Source: Ruminococcaceae bacterium UBA3323 (GTDB lineage: Bacteria > Bacillota > Clostridia > Oscillospirales > Acutalibacteraceae). Taken from it: a stretch of DNA of 32,386 nt. The translations under genes and the position numbers were made by a program. The DNA lies in the NCBI GenBank assembly GCA_002361935.1, contig DESD01000042.1:1287-33672 (forward strand), in the 5' to 3' direction. Below, one piece after another: positions 23,373-30,866 of this stretch. Below the pieces are notes generated by a model. It worked only from the letters and a program-made list of their open reading frames with translations. It made no database searches and had not been told where the DNA came from. How positions within the stretch are numbered: the first letter of the stretch is position 1; every line of letters begins with the position of its first letter.

Positions 23373-24146
23373 TTAATTTCCTTTTTCAATACTGATTCTG
23401 TCGAATATTTCCAGTATGTCCTCAACCCGGGCATTTTCCTTTTCCTTGCCGCGGATATCCAGCACACTGTTTCCCTCATGCATCATAAAAAGCCTGCTTC
23501 CGTATTCAACGGCATAGCGAAGATTATGGGTAACCATAAGCGTTGTAAGCTGATTTTCATTTACCAGCTTATTCGTAAGCTCCATAACCCTGTCTGAGGA
23601 TTTCGGATCAAGCGCAGCAATGTGCTCGTCAAGAATAAGCAGCTCTACATTAGACATATTGGCAATAACAAGAGCAAGTGCCTGCCTTTGACCGCCGGAA
23701 AGCGTTCCGACCTGAACGCCAAGCCTGTTTTCAAGCCCCATATCGCATTGCTCAAGCAGGGATTTATAATAATCAATACGCTTTTTATTTACGCATCTGC
23801 CAAGACCAAAGGGCTTGTTTTTATTATCGGCAAGCGCCATATTTTCAAGCACGGTTAAATCCGCACAGGTTCCGATTTTAGGCTCTTGAAAAACACGGCC
23901 GATTATTTTTGCTCTTTTGAATTCCGAGGCATGCGTTATATCATTTCCGTTGAAAAGGATTTTCCCCTCATCCGTTTTCAGAGAACCGCAGATCAGATTT
24001 AAAAGCGTTGTTTTTCCGCTTCCGTTTGAACCGATCACCGAAACAAATTCGCCCTTTTCCATTTTAAAATTAAAATGGTCAAACACTGTTGCTTCATCAA
24101 CCGTGCCGACATTAAAGCGCTTTGTTATATCCTGAAGCTCAAGCAT
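23373..24146 (-). CDS. ABC importer ATP-binding protein (COG1101 type)
   Basis: The product has 257 residues. Walker A is GSNGSGKT (39-46), the Q-loop Gln87 is in RVFQEPKIGTC, the signature is LSGGQ (149-153), Walker B is LLILDE (169-174) and the switch His207 lies in MVTHNL. It should power import through the adjacent permease. AAGGAGGG upstream favours the ATG at 24146 over an earlier in-frame start at 24209. It overlaps the permease gene by 8 nt. The trio matches the COG2984/COG4120/COG1101 ABC systems. In streptococci such a system (TrpXYZ) is linked to tryptophan uptake, but the substrate here is not shown. Confidence 0.93.
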   Translation of the reverse strand: MLELQDITKRFNVGTVDEATVFDHFNFKMEKGEFVSVIGSNGSGKTTLLNLICGSLKTDEGKILFNGNDITHASEFKRAKIIGRVFQEPKIGTCADLTVLENMALADNKNKPFGLGRCVNKKRIDYYKSLLEQCDMGLENRLGVQVGTLSGGQRQALALVIANMSNVELLILDEHIAALDPKSSDRVMELTNKLVNENQLTTLMVTHNLRYAVEYGSRLFMMHEGNSVLDIRGKEKENARVEDILEIFDRISIEKGN

Positions 24147-25062
24147 GCTTTTCCCTCCTTTTCTTAACCTTTTCCTTGAATGTTCCGCTGAAAACAAGAG
24201 CAAGAACAAAAAGAACTGCCATCAGTGCCTTATTATATTCACTGGGAAGACCGATAACAACGGCAATCTGGAGACAGGCTTTATAAATAATTGTGCCCAG
24301 AATAACCATTGTTGTTGCTTTCATAAAATGAATACGCTTAAAGAGAGAAAGACCGATAATAACACTGGAAAGTCCGAAAACAACCATTCCGACACCCATA
24401 TTTGTATTGGCCGTTTCCGTGCTCTGCGCAATAACCGAACCGCTTACTGCTGCAAGACCATTGCCAAGTGCAAGACCGAGAATCTTTGATGCACCGGGGT
24501 TTTTAGCAAGCATAACAACATACTGCTGGTTAGAACCCGTGGCTCTTAAAAGCATGCCCGATTTTGTTTTAAGATACAAATCAATAAGTATTTTTAGAAT
24601 CAGAACAAATATAACAAGCACAATAAGCTTTCTTACATTTATGCTGCCGATATTCTCCGGCAAAACATTTGCCGCACCGCTGTTGAATATGGTTTCCTTG
24701 CCGAAAACCGATGCAATAGACTGCCCGCCCGTGCCTGCCTTTATTAAAACAAGATTTACCGTAAGCAGCAGCGTATACACAAGAATTCCCGACAAGAGGG
24801 GCTGAAGCTTCAGCTTAACATGCAGAATGCCCGTAATACAGCCGGCAATTGCACCGCAGATAAATGCAAGAACAACAGAAATCCATGGATTTACACCTTT
24901 AAGAATAAGCACTGCCGAAACAATTGCGCCAAGGGGCATTGTTCCGTCAACAGATAAATCGGGAAAATCCAGAATACTGTAGGCCAGATAAACGCCAAGT
25001 GCAAGAATGGCATATTTCATTCCCTCTTCAAGCACGATTTTTACAATGTTTAAAACTTCCAT
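24139..25062 (-). CDS. ABC importer permease (COG4120, TrpY-like)
   Basis: The product has 307 residues with about eight to nine hydrophobic segments and belongs to the branched-chain-amino-acid/ribose type of permease (BPD_transp_2). The early segment SILDFPDLSVDGTMPLGA and the later YVVMLAKNPGASKILGLALGNGLAAVSG, which probably contains the coupling loop for the ATPase, are typical of the COG4120 group. GGTGA stands 4 nt before the ATG at 25062, preferred over an in-frame TTG at 25080. It lies after an internal terminator and overlaps the ATPase gene by 8 nt, so the two are made together. Confidence 0.9.
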   Translation of the reverse strand: MEVLNIVKIVLEEGMKYAILALGVYLAYSILDFPDLSVDGTMPLGAIVSAVLILKGVNPWISVVLAFICGAIAGCITGILHVKLKLQPLLSGILVYTLLLTVNLVLIKAGTGGQSIASVFGKETIFNSGAANVLPENIGSINVRKLIVLVIFVLILKILIDLYLKTKSGMLLRATGSNQQYVVMLAKNPGASKILGLALGNGLAAVSGSVIAQSTETANTNMGVGMVVFGLSSVIIGLSLFKRIHFMKATTMVILGTIIYKACLQIAVVIGLPSEYNKALMAVLFVLALVFSGTFKEKVKKRREKHA

Positions 25063-25092
25063 ATATTCACCATTAATCAAATTATTAAGAAA

Positions 25093-25119
25093 AGAGCAGA
25101 ACAGCCCTTGTTCTGCTCT
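25093..25119 (-). terminator. Internal terminator between binding-protein and permease genes
   Basis: AGAGCAGAAC (25093-25102) and GTTCTGCTCT (25110-25119) form a perfect 10-bp stem with a 7-nt loop. On the minus strand TTTTCTTAAT follows. It lies between two genes of one importer and probably lowers permease/ATPase transcription relative to the binding protein. Confidence 0.8.
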
Positions 25120-25129
25120 ATTTTATATT

Positions 25130-26140
25130 TTACTCTTCATTAGCAGCCGTTGTAACCTTTTCGGCATCCTTAAGGCTATCCGGAATCGTAATTCCAAGCT
25201 TAGATGCAATATCCGTATTTACAACCGTAAAGGAATCCATAACGGTAACAACAGGCGTTGCTGCCGGGTTGCCGCCGTTAAGAATATCAACAGCCATTTT
25301 GCCTGTCTGCTCACCAAGAGCAACATAGTCCAGAGAAGCCGAAGCAAGGCAGCCCTTCTTTACCTGCTCTATTTCAGAGCCGTACACAGGAATTTTTGCT
25401 TCTTCAGCCTGCTGAAGAAAGATGCCCATATTATCAACAACATTATTATCGGTTAAATTGGTTAAAGCATCCACCTTCGGGATCAGCGTTGCAGAAGCAG
25501 AAGCAAGTTCTGTTGCATCTGTTATACCCTGTGTGATAAGCTCAATTCCGGCTGCATCACATTCAGCCTGAAGCGTTCTGATCTGGCTGATTGAGTTCGG
25601 CTCGCTTGTTGTATAAAGCACACCAAGCTTTTTGATATCCGGCTGAAGCGCTTTAATAAGAGCAACCTGCCCTTTAATATCTATTGCATCGGCAGTACCT
25701 GTGCAGTTATTGCCGGGAGCCTCAAGGCTTTCAACAATTCCTGCCTCAACAGGATCGGAAACGGCGCAGAAAACAACAGGAATGCTTGATGAAGCAGATT
25801 TCACTGCCGAAAATGCACTTACTGCTGCAGGAGTAGCAACGGCAATAATCATATCGTAATCCGAAACAGCCATTTTTTCCGCATAGCTCTGACAGTCTGC
25901 AACAGCACTGCCGCTTGAACCGATTTCAAGGTGATGATCTATACCTGCTGCATCAAGTGCCTTAATAACGCCTTCTGTGCAGTTATCAAGACTGGAATGC
26001 GGCATAAACTGAAGAATGGCAACATTCGCTTTCTTTTCACTCTCCGGCTCTTTTTCGCCGCCGTTGGAGCAGCCTGCAAACATTGCCGCAACAAGAAGAG
26101 CAGAAATAAAAGCTGCTAAAACTCTTTTAAAATTTTTCAT
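25130..26140 (-). CDS. ABC importer substrate-binding lipoprotein (COG2984, TrpX-like)
   Basis: The product has 336 residues. The signal peptide ends in the lipobox FAGC with lipidated Cys24, followed by a Ser/Glu/Lys linker. This places it on the outer face of the membrane. The body has the ABC_sub_bind two-lobe pattern: NVAILQFMPHSSLD at the start of lobe 1, MIIAVATPAAVSAFSAV, VFCAVSDPVEAGIV and the hinge LGVLYTTSEPNS. The next segments are VDALTNLTDNNVVDNMGIFLQ and YGSEIEQVKKGCLASASLDYVALG. GGAGGA is 8 nt before the ATG. A full-consensus promoter lies just upstream, with too little room for a T-box leader. The family carries aromatic amino acids or other small ligands; the substrate is not identified here. 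Confidence 0.93.
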   Translation of the reverse strand: MKNFKRVLAAFISALLVAAMFAGCSNGGEKEPESEKKANVAILQFMPHSSLDNCTEGVIKALDAAGIDHHLEIGSSGSAVADCQSYAEKMAVSDYDMIIAVATPAAVSAFSAVKSASSSIPVVFCAVSDPVEAGIVESLEAPGNNCTGTADAIDIKGQVALIKALQPDIKKLGVLYTTSEPNSISQIRTLQAECDAAGIELITQGITDATELASASATLIPKVDALTNLTDNNVVDNMGIFLQQAEEAKIPVYGSEIEQVKKGCLASASLDYVALGEQTGKMAVDILNGGNPAATPVVTVMDSFTVVNTDIASKLGITIPDSLKDAEKVTTAANEE

Positions 26141-26170
26141 AAATATGTCCTCCGTATATGAATTAAAACA

Positions 26171-26199
26171 ATTATATACCCAGCTTTTTTTCTTGTCAA
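26171..26199 (-). promoter_or_regulatory. Promoter of the ABC importer operon, full consensus
   Basis: On the minus strand TTGACA (26194-26199) and TATAAT (26171-26176) are both perfect with a 17-bp spacer. The expected transcript starts about 25 nt before the ATG, so there is no room for a riboswitch. Confidence 0.88.
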
Positions 26200-26228
26200 T
26201 GCTTTAATGCGATAAAGTCATGATTTAA

Positions 26229-27869
26229 TCAGATTAAAGCCGTAACAAGTGCAATAATTCCCCATATAACAAGCCCGATGATTCCAAGCACAACTGCAAG
26301 AAGCAATACGGCAGCAAGAATTAACAGCACAAGAACCAGCGGCCCCTTTTTGCTTTTCTTAACTGTATCCTTAATTTCCTGCTTTGCCTCCGGCGGAGCA
26401 GGATTTTCTTCATCATAAACCGGATAAATCTTAAGCGTTGCCTCAGCATCACAGGGGCCTGCATTCCAGAGAAGCGGTTCTATCAGACTTCTTACGCTTT
26501 CGGCACCTTTGATAAATTTACCGATAGGAAGATGAATTGTATTCAGAAATGCATCTATCACATTCAGGAAACCGCAGGCAATTTTATATTCCCTTGTATC
26601 AGGTGAATAAGGCGAATCACCGCAATATAAATTCTGGATAAGCTCAATAATAAAATCCACAACCTTATTATCTGCAATATCGGCAATATCCGCTTTCTTA
26701 AGCCCGCTTTCTTTTTTGCACAAACGCCATATTTTCTTAAAGGTAAGCTTGTTAATAAATTTAGCAATCGGCTTTATAATCCAGCTAAGCTTTTTCACCT
26801 TTTCGCCGGGAACGGAAAATGCATCCGTCATTTCCGCAAGATGATCTATATCCGTTGCAGCAGCGGTAATAACCTCTCTGATCATACCGAAGAAAAAGTT
26901 TTTCATATATTCATCAAACGGCTGTCCCTTTGTATCAAGGCCGGGAACATCTTTAATCATAATGGTATCTGTTCTGATTTCACCCTTTGCAGGATCAAAG
27001 GTAACATTTCTCATAACAGGCGGGCAGCCGATCATTGCACCGCAGGCAATATCATAAAACTTATTTCCTTTTTCTGTTGTTATTACGGAAATATCATGAA
27101 CATGGGTATGGCCTGTAAGCATGCAATGAAGCCCGTTGTCTGCAAAAATTTCTCTTGTAGTTTCGTGATTTTTCTGCATATTGCCGCCGCCGATTATCTG
27201 ATAAAACGGAGATGGAGAAATCATTGGATGATGCGTCATTGCAATAACATACTGATCGTTCCTTTTGGCATCCTCAAGCTGTTCCATAATCCACTGCATA
27301 CATTCATCACTGTAGCCTGAGCCTCTGCCCTCTTCCTTATCATTCGTATCATCATTCAGCGCAAAAAGCCTGTAGCCCGGAGCAAGCTGAACAACATAAC
27401 AAAGTGACTTTTCAAAGGTTGCTATAGCCTCATTCGGACCGAATTCATAGTACATATCCCACAAATCATGGCGGTTTTCAACAGCGGGAACCTGAATTTT
27501 GTGATCACCGTCATAGCCGTCCGTAACGCCGCCCTCTCGGTAATCGTGGGTTGCTGTTATAACGTAAACCCTTTTGCCCCGCTTTTTCAGATCACGAAGC
27601 ATTTCAATAAATTCCTTATGGGATTCCACTTCGCCGTCCTTGGTTGTATCTCCTGCAAGAATAACAATATCCGTTGAGTTATCCTGACAAAGAATATCAA
27701 AGCCGGCTTTTATAACAAGATCCGAATCCTTAATGATTTTCTGGCTCTTTGCCTCCGCCTTCTCATAAGCGGCGCCCTCGGTTCCGCCCCTGCGTGAATA
27801 ATAATGCAGATCGGTTATAAACTGAATTTTAAGCGGTTCATTATTGCTTCCCCATATTTTATTTCCCAT
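26229..27869 (-). CDS. Tail-anchored calcineurin-like metallophosphoesterase
   Basis: The product has 546 residues. Motif I is ITDLHYY with Asp20 and His22, motif II LAGDTTKDGE, motif IV MTHHPM and motif V LTGHTHVHD. In place of the usual GNHD/E, motif III reads ATHDYRE, so a Thr stands where the metal-bridging Asn is expected. There is no signal peptide. Instead a C-terminal segment (about 508-546, LVLVLLILAAVLLLAVVLGI onward) is strongly hydrophobic, preceded by KKSKKG, so the enzyme is probably tail-anchored with the catalytic domain in the cytoplasm. GAGGGG lies before the ATG. It starts 13 nt after the GH63-like gene and is likely co-transcribed. The middle part (about 320-500) is helical and unrecognised. 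The substrate is unknown. Confidence 0.88.
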   Translation of the reverse strand: MGNKIWGSNNEPLKIQFITDLHYYSRRGGTEGAAYEKAEAKSQKIIKDSDLVIKAGFDILCQDNSTDIVILAGDTTKDGEVESHKEFIEMLRDLKKRGKRVYVITATHDYREGGVTDGYDGDHKIQVPAVENRHDLWDMYYEFGPNEAIATFEKSLCYVVQLAPGYRLFALNDDTNDKEEGRGSGYSDECMQWIMEQLEDAKRNDQYVIAMTHHPMISPSPFYQIIGGGNMQKNHETTREIFADNGLHCMLTGHTHVHDISVITTEKGNKFYDIACGAMIGCPPVMRNVTFDPAKGEIRTDTIMIKDVPGLDTKGQPFDEYMKNFFFGMIREVITAAATDIDHLAEMTDAFSVPGEKVKKLSWIIKPIAKFINKLTFKKIWRLCKKESGLKKADIADIADNKVVDFIIELIQNLYCGDSPYSPDTREYKIACGFLNVIDAFLNTIHLPIGKFIKGAESVRSLIEPLLWNAGPCDAEATLKIYPVYDEENPAPPEAKQEIKDTVKKSKKGPLVLVLLILAAVLLLAVVLGIIGLVIWGIIALVTALI

Positions 27870-27882
27870 ATTTTACCCCTCT

Positions 27883-30576
27883 TTAATCAATAGCATTAAT
27901 TTTAATTTCTCCGCATTTAACATTGCCGTTAAGCGTAATTTCAATAATACCCTTCGTCCTTTGGCGGAACTCGGTTTTTTCTCCATTCAGAAGAACAGCA
28001 TATTCATTTTCATCCGAAAGACAAACAAGAATGCCGTATTTTTCATTGCTGCCGAAATAGCTGAACTTAATGTAAGCGCTGTTCGGTTCTGCCTGCTGCT
28101 CATCAATCCACACATCAAAGCCCGTTGTAACGGAAGCAGGGCGGTAATACGCATTTGCCCAAACACAAATCGGTGCAGAAAGCCCTCCGAAATTATGGAA
28201 CCAGCCGCCCCTTTGCGTTTCAATACCGAAGCATTCATAGGTGTTATAGGAAAAATCGGTTTCCTTTTTCCACATGTTGAGCGCCCTGTCCGCAATTTCA
28301 AAAGCAAAGTCCATATCTCCCAAATCAAGCATTGCTTTCCAGATAAACCATTGATGCGACATCCATACATTGCCGTTCCAATATCCGTCATCAAAATAAT
28401 AGGATGCGCTCATATCAACAGCAGAAACACCGCTTTTGCTCCACATTTCCTTTGGATTTTTAATGTGCGAAAGAAGGATATCCTTTCTTTCTCCTTCCGC
28501 TGCGCCTGCAATAAGCGGATAAATGCCGTCCATTCCCTTGTTCATGTTTTCGCCGTTTTCATTGCGCAGGAATCCTGTTATATTTTTATTTTCATCATAA
28601 ACAGTATATGAATAATAACCGGCTTCCTCATCCCAGCATAAATCATTAAGTGCCCTTGTACAGCGGTTTATTTCATTTTCAAAGAATACCGCATCCTCTG
28701 CTTTTCCCATAGCCGAGGCGACCATTTTCATAATCTTCGCTGCAAGAATGATATGTGAGGTAGAGATACAGGGGCAGATTTTATGCATCATCTGCTTATC
28801 AATCATATAAACCTGGGCAGGATAATCATCCATACCCGAGCAGGAATACCAATAATCATAGGTAGTTAAAAGATTATTGCCGAATTTGCCTGTTGTTGAC
28901 CCCTCTGTAATACCGGCAATATACTTATAATATCTAAGCATTTTATCATAAAGTGCAAAAAGCGGCTTTCTGTTTCGGCTTTTCTTAAGAAGCTCGCCAT
29001 ACTGTGCAAACTGCGTAGGAACAAGGCTTCCGTGAAGCAGGAAGGCATAATCATGGTTATCCTCCTCGGCAAGATAGGTTTCAAGAATATACTGCGATTT
29101 TTCAACACTGTATTCCAATACACCAACGCCGATGATTCCGCTGTCCCATGTATAAAAGCTGTCCCATCTCTTACCGGGAGTAAAATGAACAACATTTTCA
29201 CCGTGCTTATAAAGCGGATAAACAACATTTGTTAAAAGCGTTGTTTTCAGAATCTCAGTTGATAAATCGTATTTTTTGCCTGCTGCATTGAATTCCGCAT
29301 GGCTTTCAGAGCTTTCGGCAGCCTTTACAATATTTTCATATTCCGCAAAAGTAAGAGGATCAGCCTTTTCCTTAGAAATAATCAGATATTCCGTATGTTC
29401 GGCATTCGGCTCAATGTAAATGGATTTAACAAGCGTATTGTGGAAAAAGCCGTCATCACTCTTTTTGTTTTTAAAGCTTCCCGAAAAGGTTTCACGAAGT
29501 TCATCATATGTGTGATCTCCGTTTGAAAGCCTGTTTGAAAGCGCATCCTCCAGGCAGCCGCTGTCCAGCGTTCTCTGCCTTGTTCTCTCATTGTGTGTAA
29601 GCACATAATAGGTCTCACCGGTTTCGGGGTAAGTAAGGCTTATTCTTTTTCCAAGGCCGACATTCTCTGTTTCAACCTCCGGAATAACACCTCTTTCTTC
29701 AACGCAAACAAGGATTTTATCCTCTTCTCCCTTTTCGGTTACTGCAAAAAAGTCAAGCTCAATTCCTGCTGTGCCAAGGCTTTCAAAAACAAGCTTTTCT
29801 GAAGAACTGTCATAAGGAAAAGCAATAAGCGCAAGCTCTTTGCTTTCCGGCAAAACAACTTTTTTTCCGCAGAGCATAAACTCCGCGTCACCGCCCTCAA
29901 CCGTTCTGTATCTTACTGTTATAACAGGATTTTTAAAGGCCTCTGCTGATACCGTATATGCTGCCTTATCTCCCTTTTCACAACCGAAGGGCTTTAAATT
30001 CAAAATCGGAACGTGGTAATTTTCGCATCTGTCGCCGAGTCCGAAGCCGCCGTAAAACCGATAATCGGCAAACTGACCTTTCTTCATTCCGTCCGTATTC
30101 TGATTATCCCACGGACGGGAAACGGCATATGTAAACTCATCATAATCAAGAGCATCTATGAACACGCATTTTTCCGGAAAAGAAACCCTGCAGTATTTAA
30201 CACTTGGATATTCAAGAGCGGAAAATGCATTCAGCACACAGTTCTGCTTTAAATCCGTATTATTTACAAATCTGCACCGCATAAGGTATGCTTCTTCCCT
30301 CATTCTTGTAAAGGAAACATCGGCATAAATCATATCCTTCCATAAAAGCTCATAGCGATACGAATAATAGGAATAATCCCCATTGCAGTGCCAGAGATGA
30401 TAATTGCTTGGTATTGTAACATTGGGAACAGGAACAGATGAATTCCAGATAGTGGGATGCACGATAAAATCAAACCTTGCACCTGCATCTGCCGCACACT
30501 CAGCTATTCTGGATATCCCCATATATTTTTTTGAATAAGGCCCCCAGACGGGCATTGAATTCTTAATTTCTGTCAT
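27883..30576 (-). CDS. GH63/GH37-like (alpha/alpha)6-barrel glycosidase
   Basis: The product has 897 residues and no signal peptide, so it appears cytoplasmic. The first 430 or so residues are beta-rich. The rest forms a helical barrel like the MGH1-like/GH63/trehalase clan. Marks are KRWDSFYTWDSGIIGVG (about 467-483), DDGYWNGNVWMSHQWFIWK (about 725-743) and ECFGIETQRGGWFHNFGG near 777-794. The Asp of TWDSG and the Glu of IETQRGG are the likely acid and base, by analogy only. The last 80 residues are beta again. The start is ATG at 30576 with a weak AAGGCGA binding site. The likely role is removal of alpha-linked glucose, mannose or similar residues from an imported oligosaccharide. It shares its unit with the phosphoesterase downstream and is divergent from the MATE gene. 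Confidence 0.8.
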   Translation of the reverse strand: MTEIKNSMPVWGPYSKKYMGISRIAECAADAGARFDFIVHPTIWNSSVPVPNVTIPSNYHLWHCNGDYSYYSYRYELLWKDMIYADVSFTRMREEAYLMRCRFVNNTDLKQNCVLNAFSALEYPSVKYCRVSFPEKCVFIDALDYDEFTYAVSRPWDNQNTDGMKKGQFADYRFYGGFGLGDRCENYHVPILNLKPFGCEKGDKAAYTVSAEAFKNPVITVRYRTVEGGDAEFMLCGKKVVLPESKELALIAFPYDSSSEKLVFESLGTAGIELDFFAVTEKGEEDKILVCVEERGVIPEVETENVGLGKRISLTYPETGETYYVLTHNERTRQRTLDSGCLEDALSNRLSNGDHTYDELRETFSGSFKNKKSDDGFFHNTLVKSIYIEPNAEHTEYLIISKEKADPLTFAEYENIVKAAESSESHAEFNAAGKKYDLSTEILKTTLLTNVVYPLYKHGENVVHFTPGKRWDSFYTWDSGIIGVGVLEYSVEKSQYILETYLAEEDNHDYAFLLHGSLVPTQFAQYGELLKKSRNRKPLFALYDKMLRYYKYIAGITEGSTTGKFGNNLLTTYDYWYSCSGMDDYPAQVYMIDKQMMHKICPCISTSHIILAAKIMKMVASAMGKAEDAVFFENEINRCTRALNDLCWDEEAGYYSYTVYDENKNITGFLRNENGENMNKGMDGIYPLIAGAAEGERKDILLSHIKNPKEMWSKSGVSAVDMSASYYFDDGYWNGNVWMSHQWFIWKAMLDLGDMDFAFEIADRALNMWKKETDFSYNTYECFGIETQRGGWFHNFGGLSAPICVWANAYYRPASVTTGFDVWIDEQQAEPNSAYIKFSYFGSNEKYGILVCLSDENEYAVLLNGEKTEFRQRTKGIIEITLNGNVKCGEIKINAID

Positions 30577-30608
30577 AGTTTATCGCCTTTTTAATTTTAT
30601 TTATAGTA

Positions 30609-30637
30609 ATAATACTTTTATTAAAACTGTTTGTCAA
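30609..30637 (-). promoter_or_regulatory. Promoter of the GH63-phosphoesterase unit
   Basis: On the minus strand TTGACA (30632-30637), a 17-bp spacer and TATTAT (30609-30614) lie about 33 bp before the start codon. The -35 box is part of a 9-bp inverted repeat (TGTCAATAG 30632-30640, CTATTGACA 30669-30677) shared with the divergent MATE promoter. Confidence 0.8.
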
Positions 30638-30671
30638 TAGATTATATATTATATTTATTTTCATATAACTA

Positions 30672-30700
30672 TTGACATAATAAACGGTATCTTATATACT
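30672..30700 (+). promoter_or_regulatory. Promoter of the MATE gene
   Basis: TTGACA (30672-30677), a 17-bp spacer and TATACT (30695-30700). Transcription should begin near 30707, giving a leader of about 160 nt before the MATE start codon. Confidence 0.85.
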
Positions 30701-30734
30701 ATCTCTTACTGCATCAGGCAGAAAAATCAAATAT

Positions 30735-30787
30735 CTTGTCATCGGAGAACGCACAGCCGCAGCTGTGTTGTTGAAAAGATGTCGAGT
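30735..30787 (+). promoter_or_regulatory. Structured leader: possible riboswitch or attenuator aptamer
   Basis: CTTGTCATC (30735-30743) pairs with GATGTCGAG (30778-30786), with one U-U mismatch. Inside it CACAGC (30752-30757) pairs with GCTGTG (30762-30767) around CGCA, leaving asymmetric purine-rich internal loops. CGCAC (30750-30754) and GAG (30745-30747) can instead pair with GUGCG-CUC (30786-30793), which would open both the aptamer stems and the terminator that follows. It matches no riboswitch class I can recall. A nine-codon ORF (ATG at 30779, stop at 30806-30808) overlaps but has no ribosome binding site. Confidence 0.55.
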
Positions 30788-30823
30788 GCGCTCGGTTATT
30801 TTGAATAATCGGGCGCCTTTTTT
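30788..30823 (+). terminator. Leader terminator upstream of the MATE gene
   Basis: GCGCTCGGTTATT (30788-30800) pairs with AATAATCGGGCGC (30804-30816) over 13 positions (two G-U pairs) with a 3-nt loop. It is followed by C and six T. It lies 44 nt before the start codon, between promoter and gene, so transcription must read through it for expression. Confidence 0.9.
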
Positions 30824-30866
30824 ATAAAATAACAAGATTATTATAAATTTTGTAAAGGAGAGAATC

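Noticed and set aside
26141..26228. T-box or riboswitch before the TrpX-like gene
   Set aside because: Only 88 bp are available, and the promoter leaves about 25 nt of leader, too short for any T-box.
27844..28611. 255-codon plus-strand ORF
   Set aside because: It runs antisense to the GH63-like gene, whose minus-strand frame shows clear family motifs; no promoter or ribosome binding site supports it.
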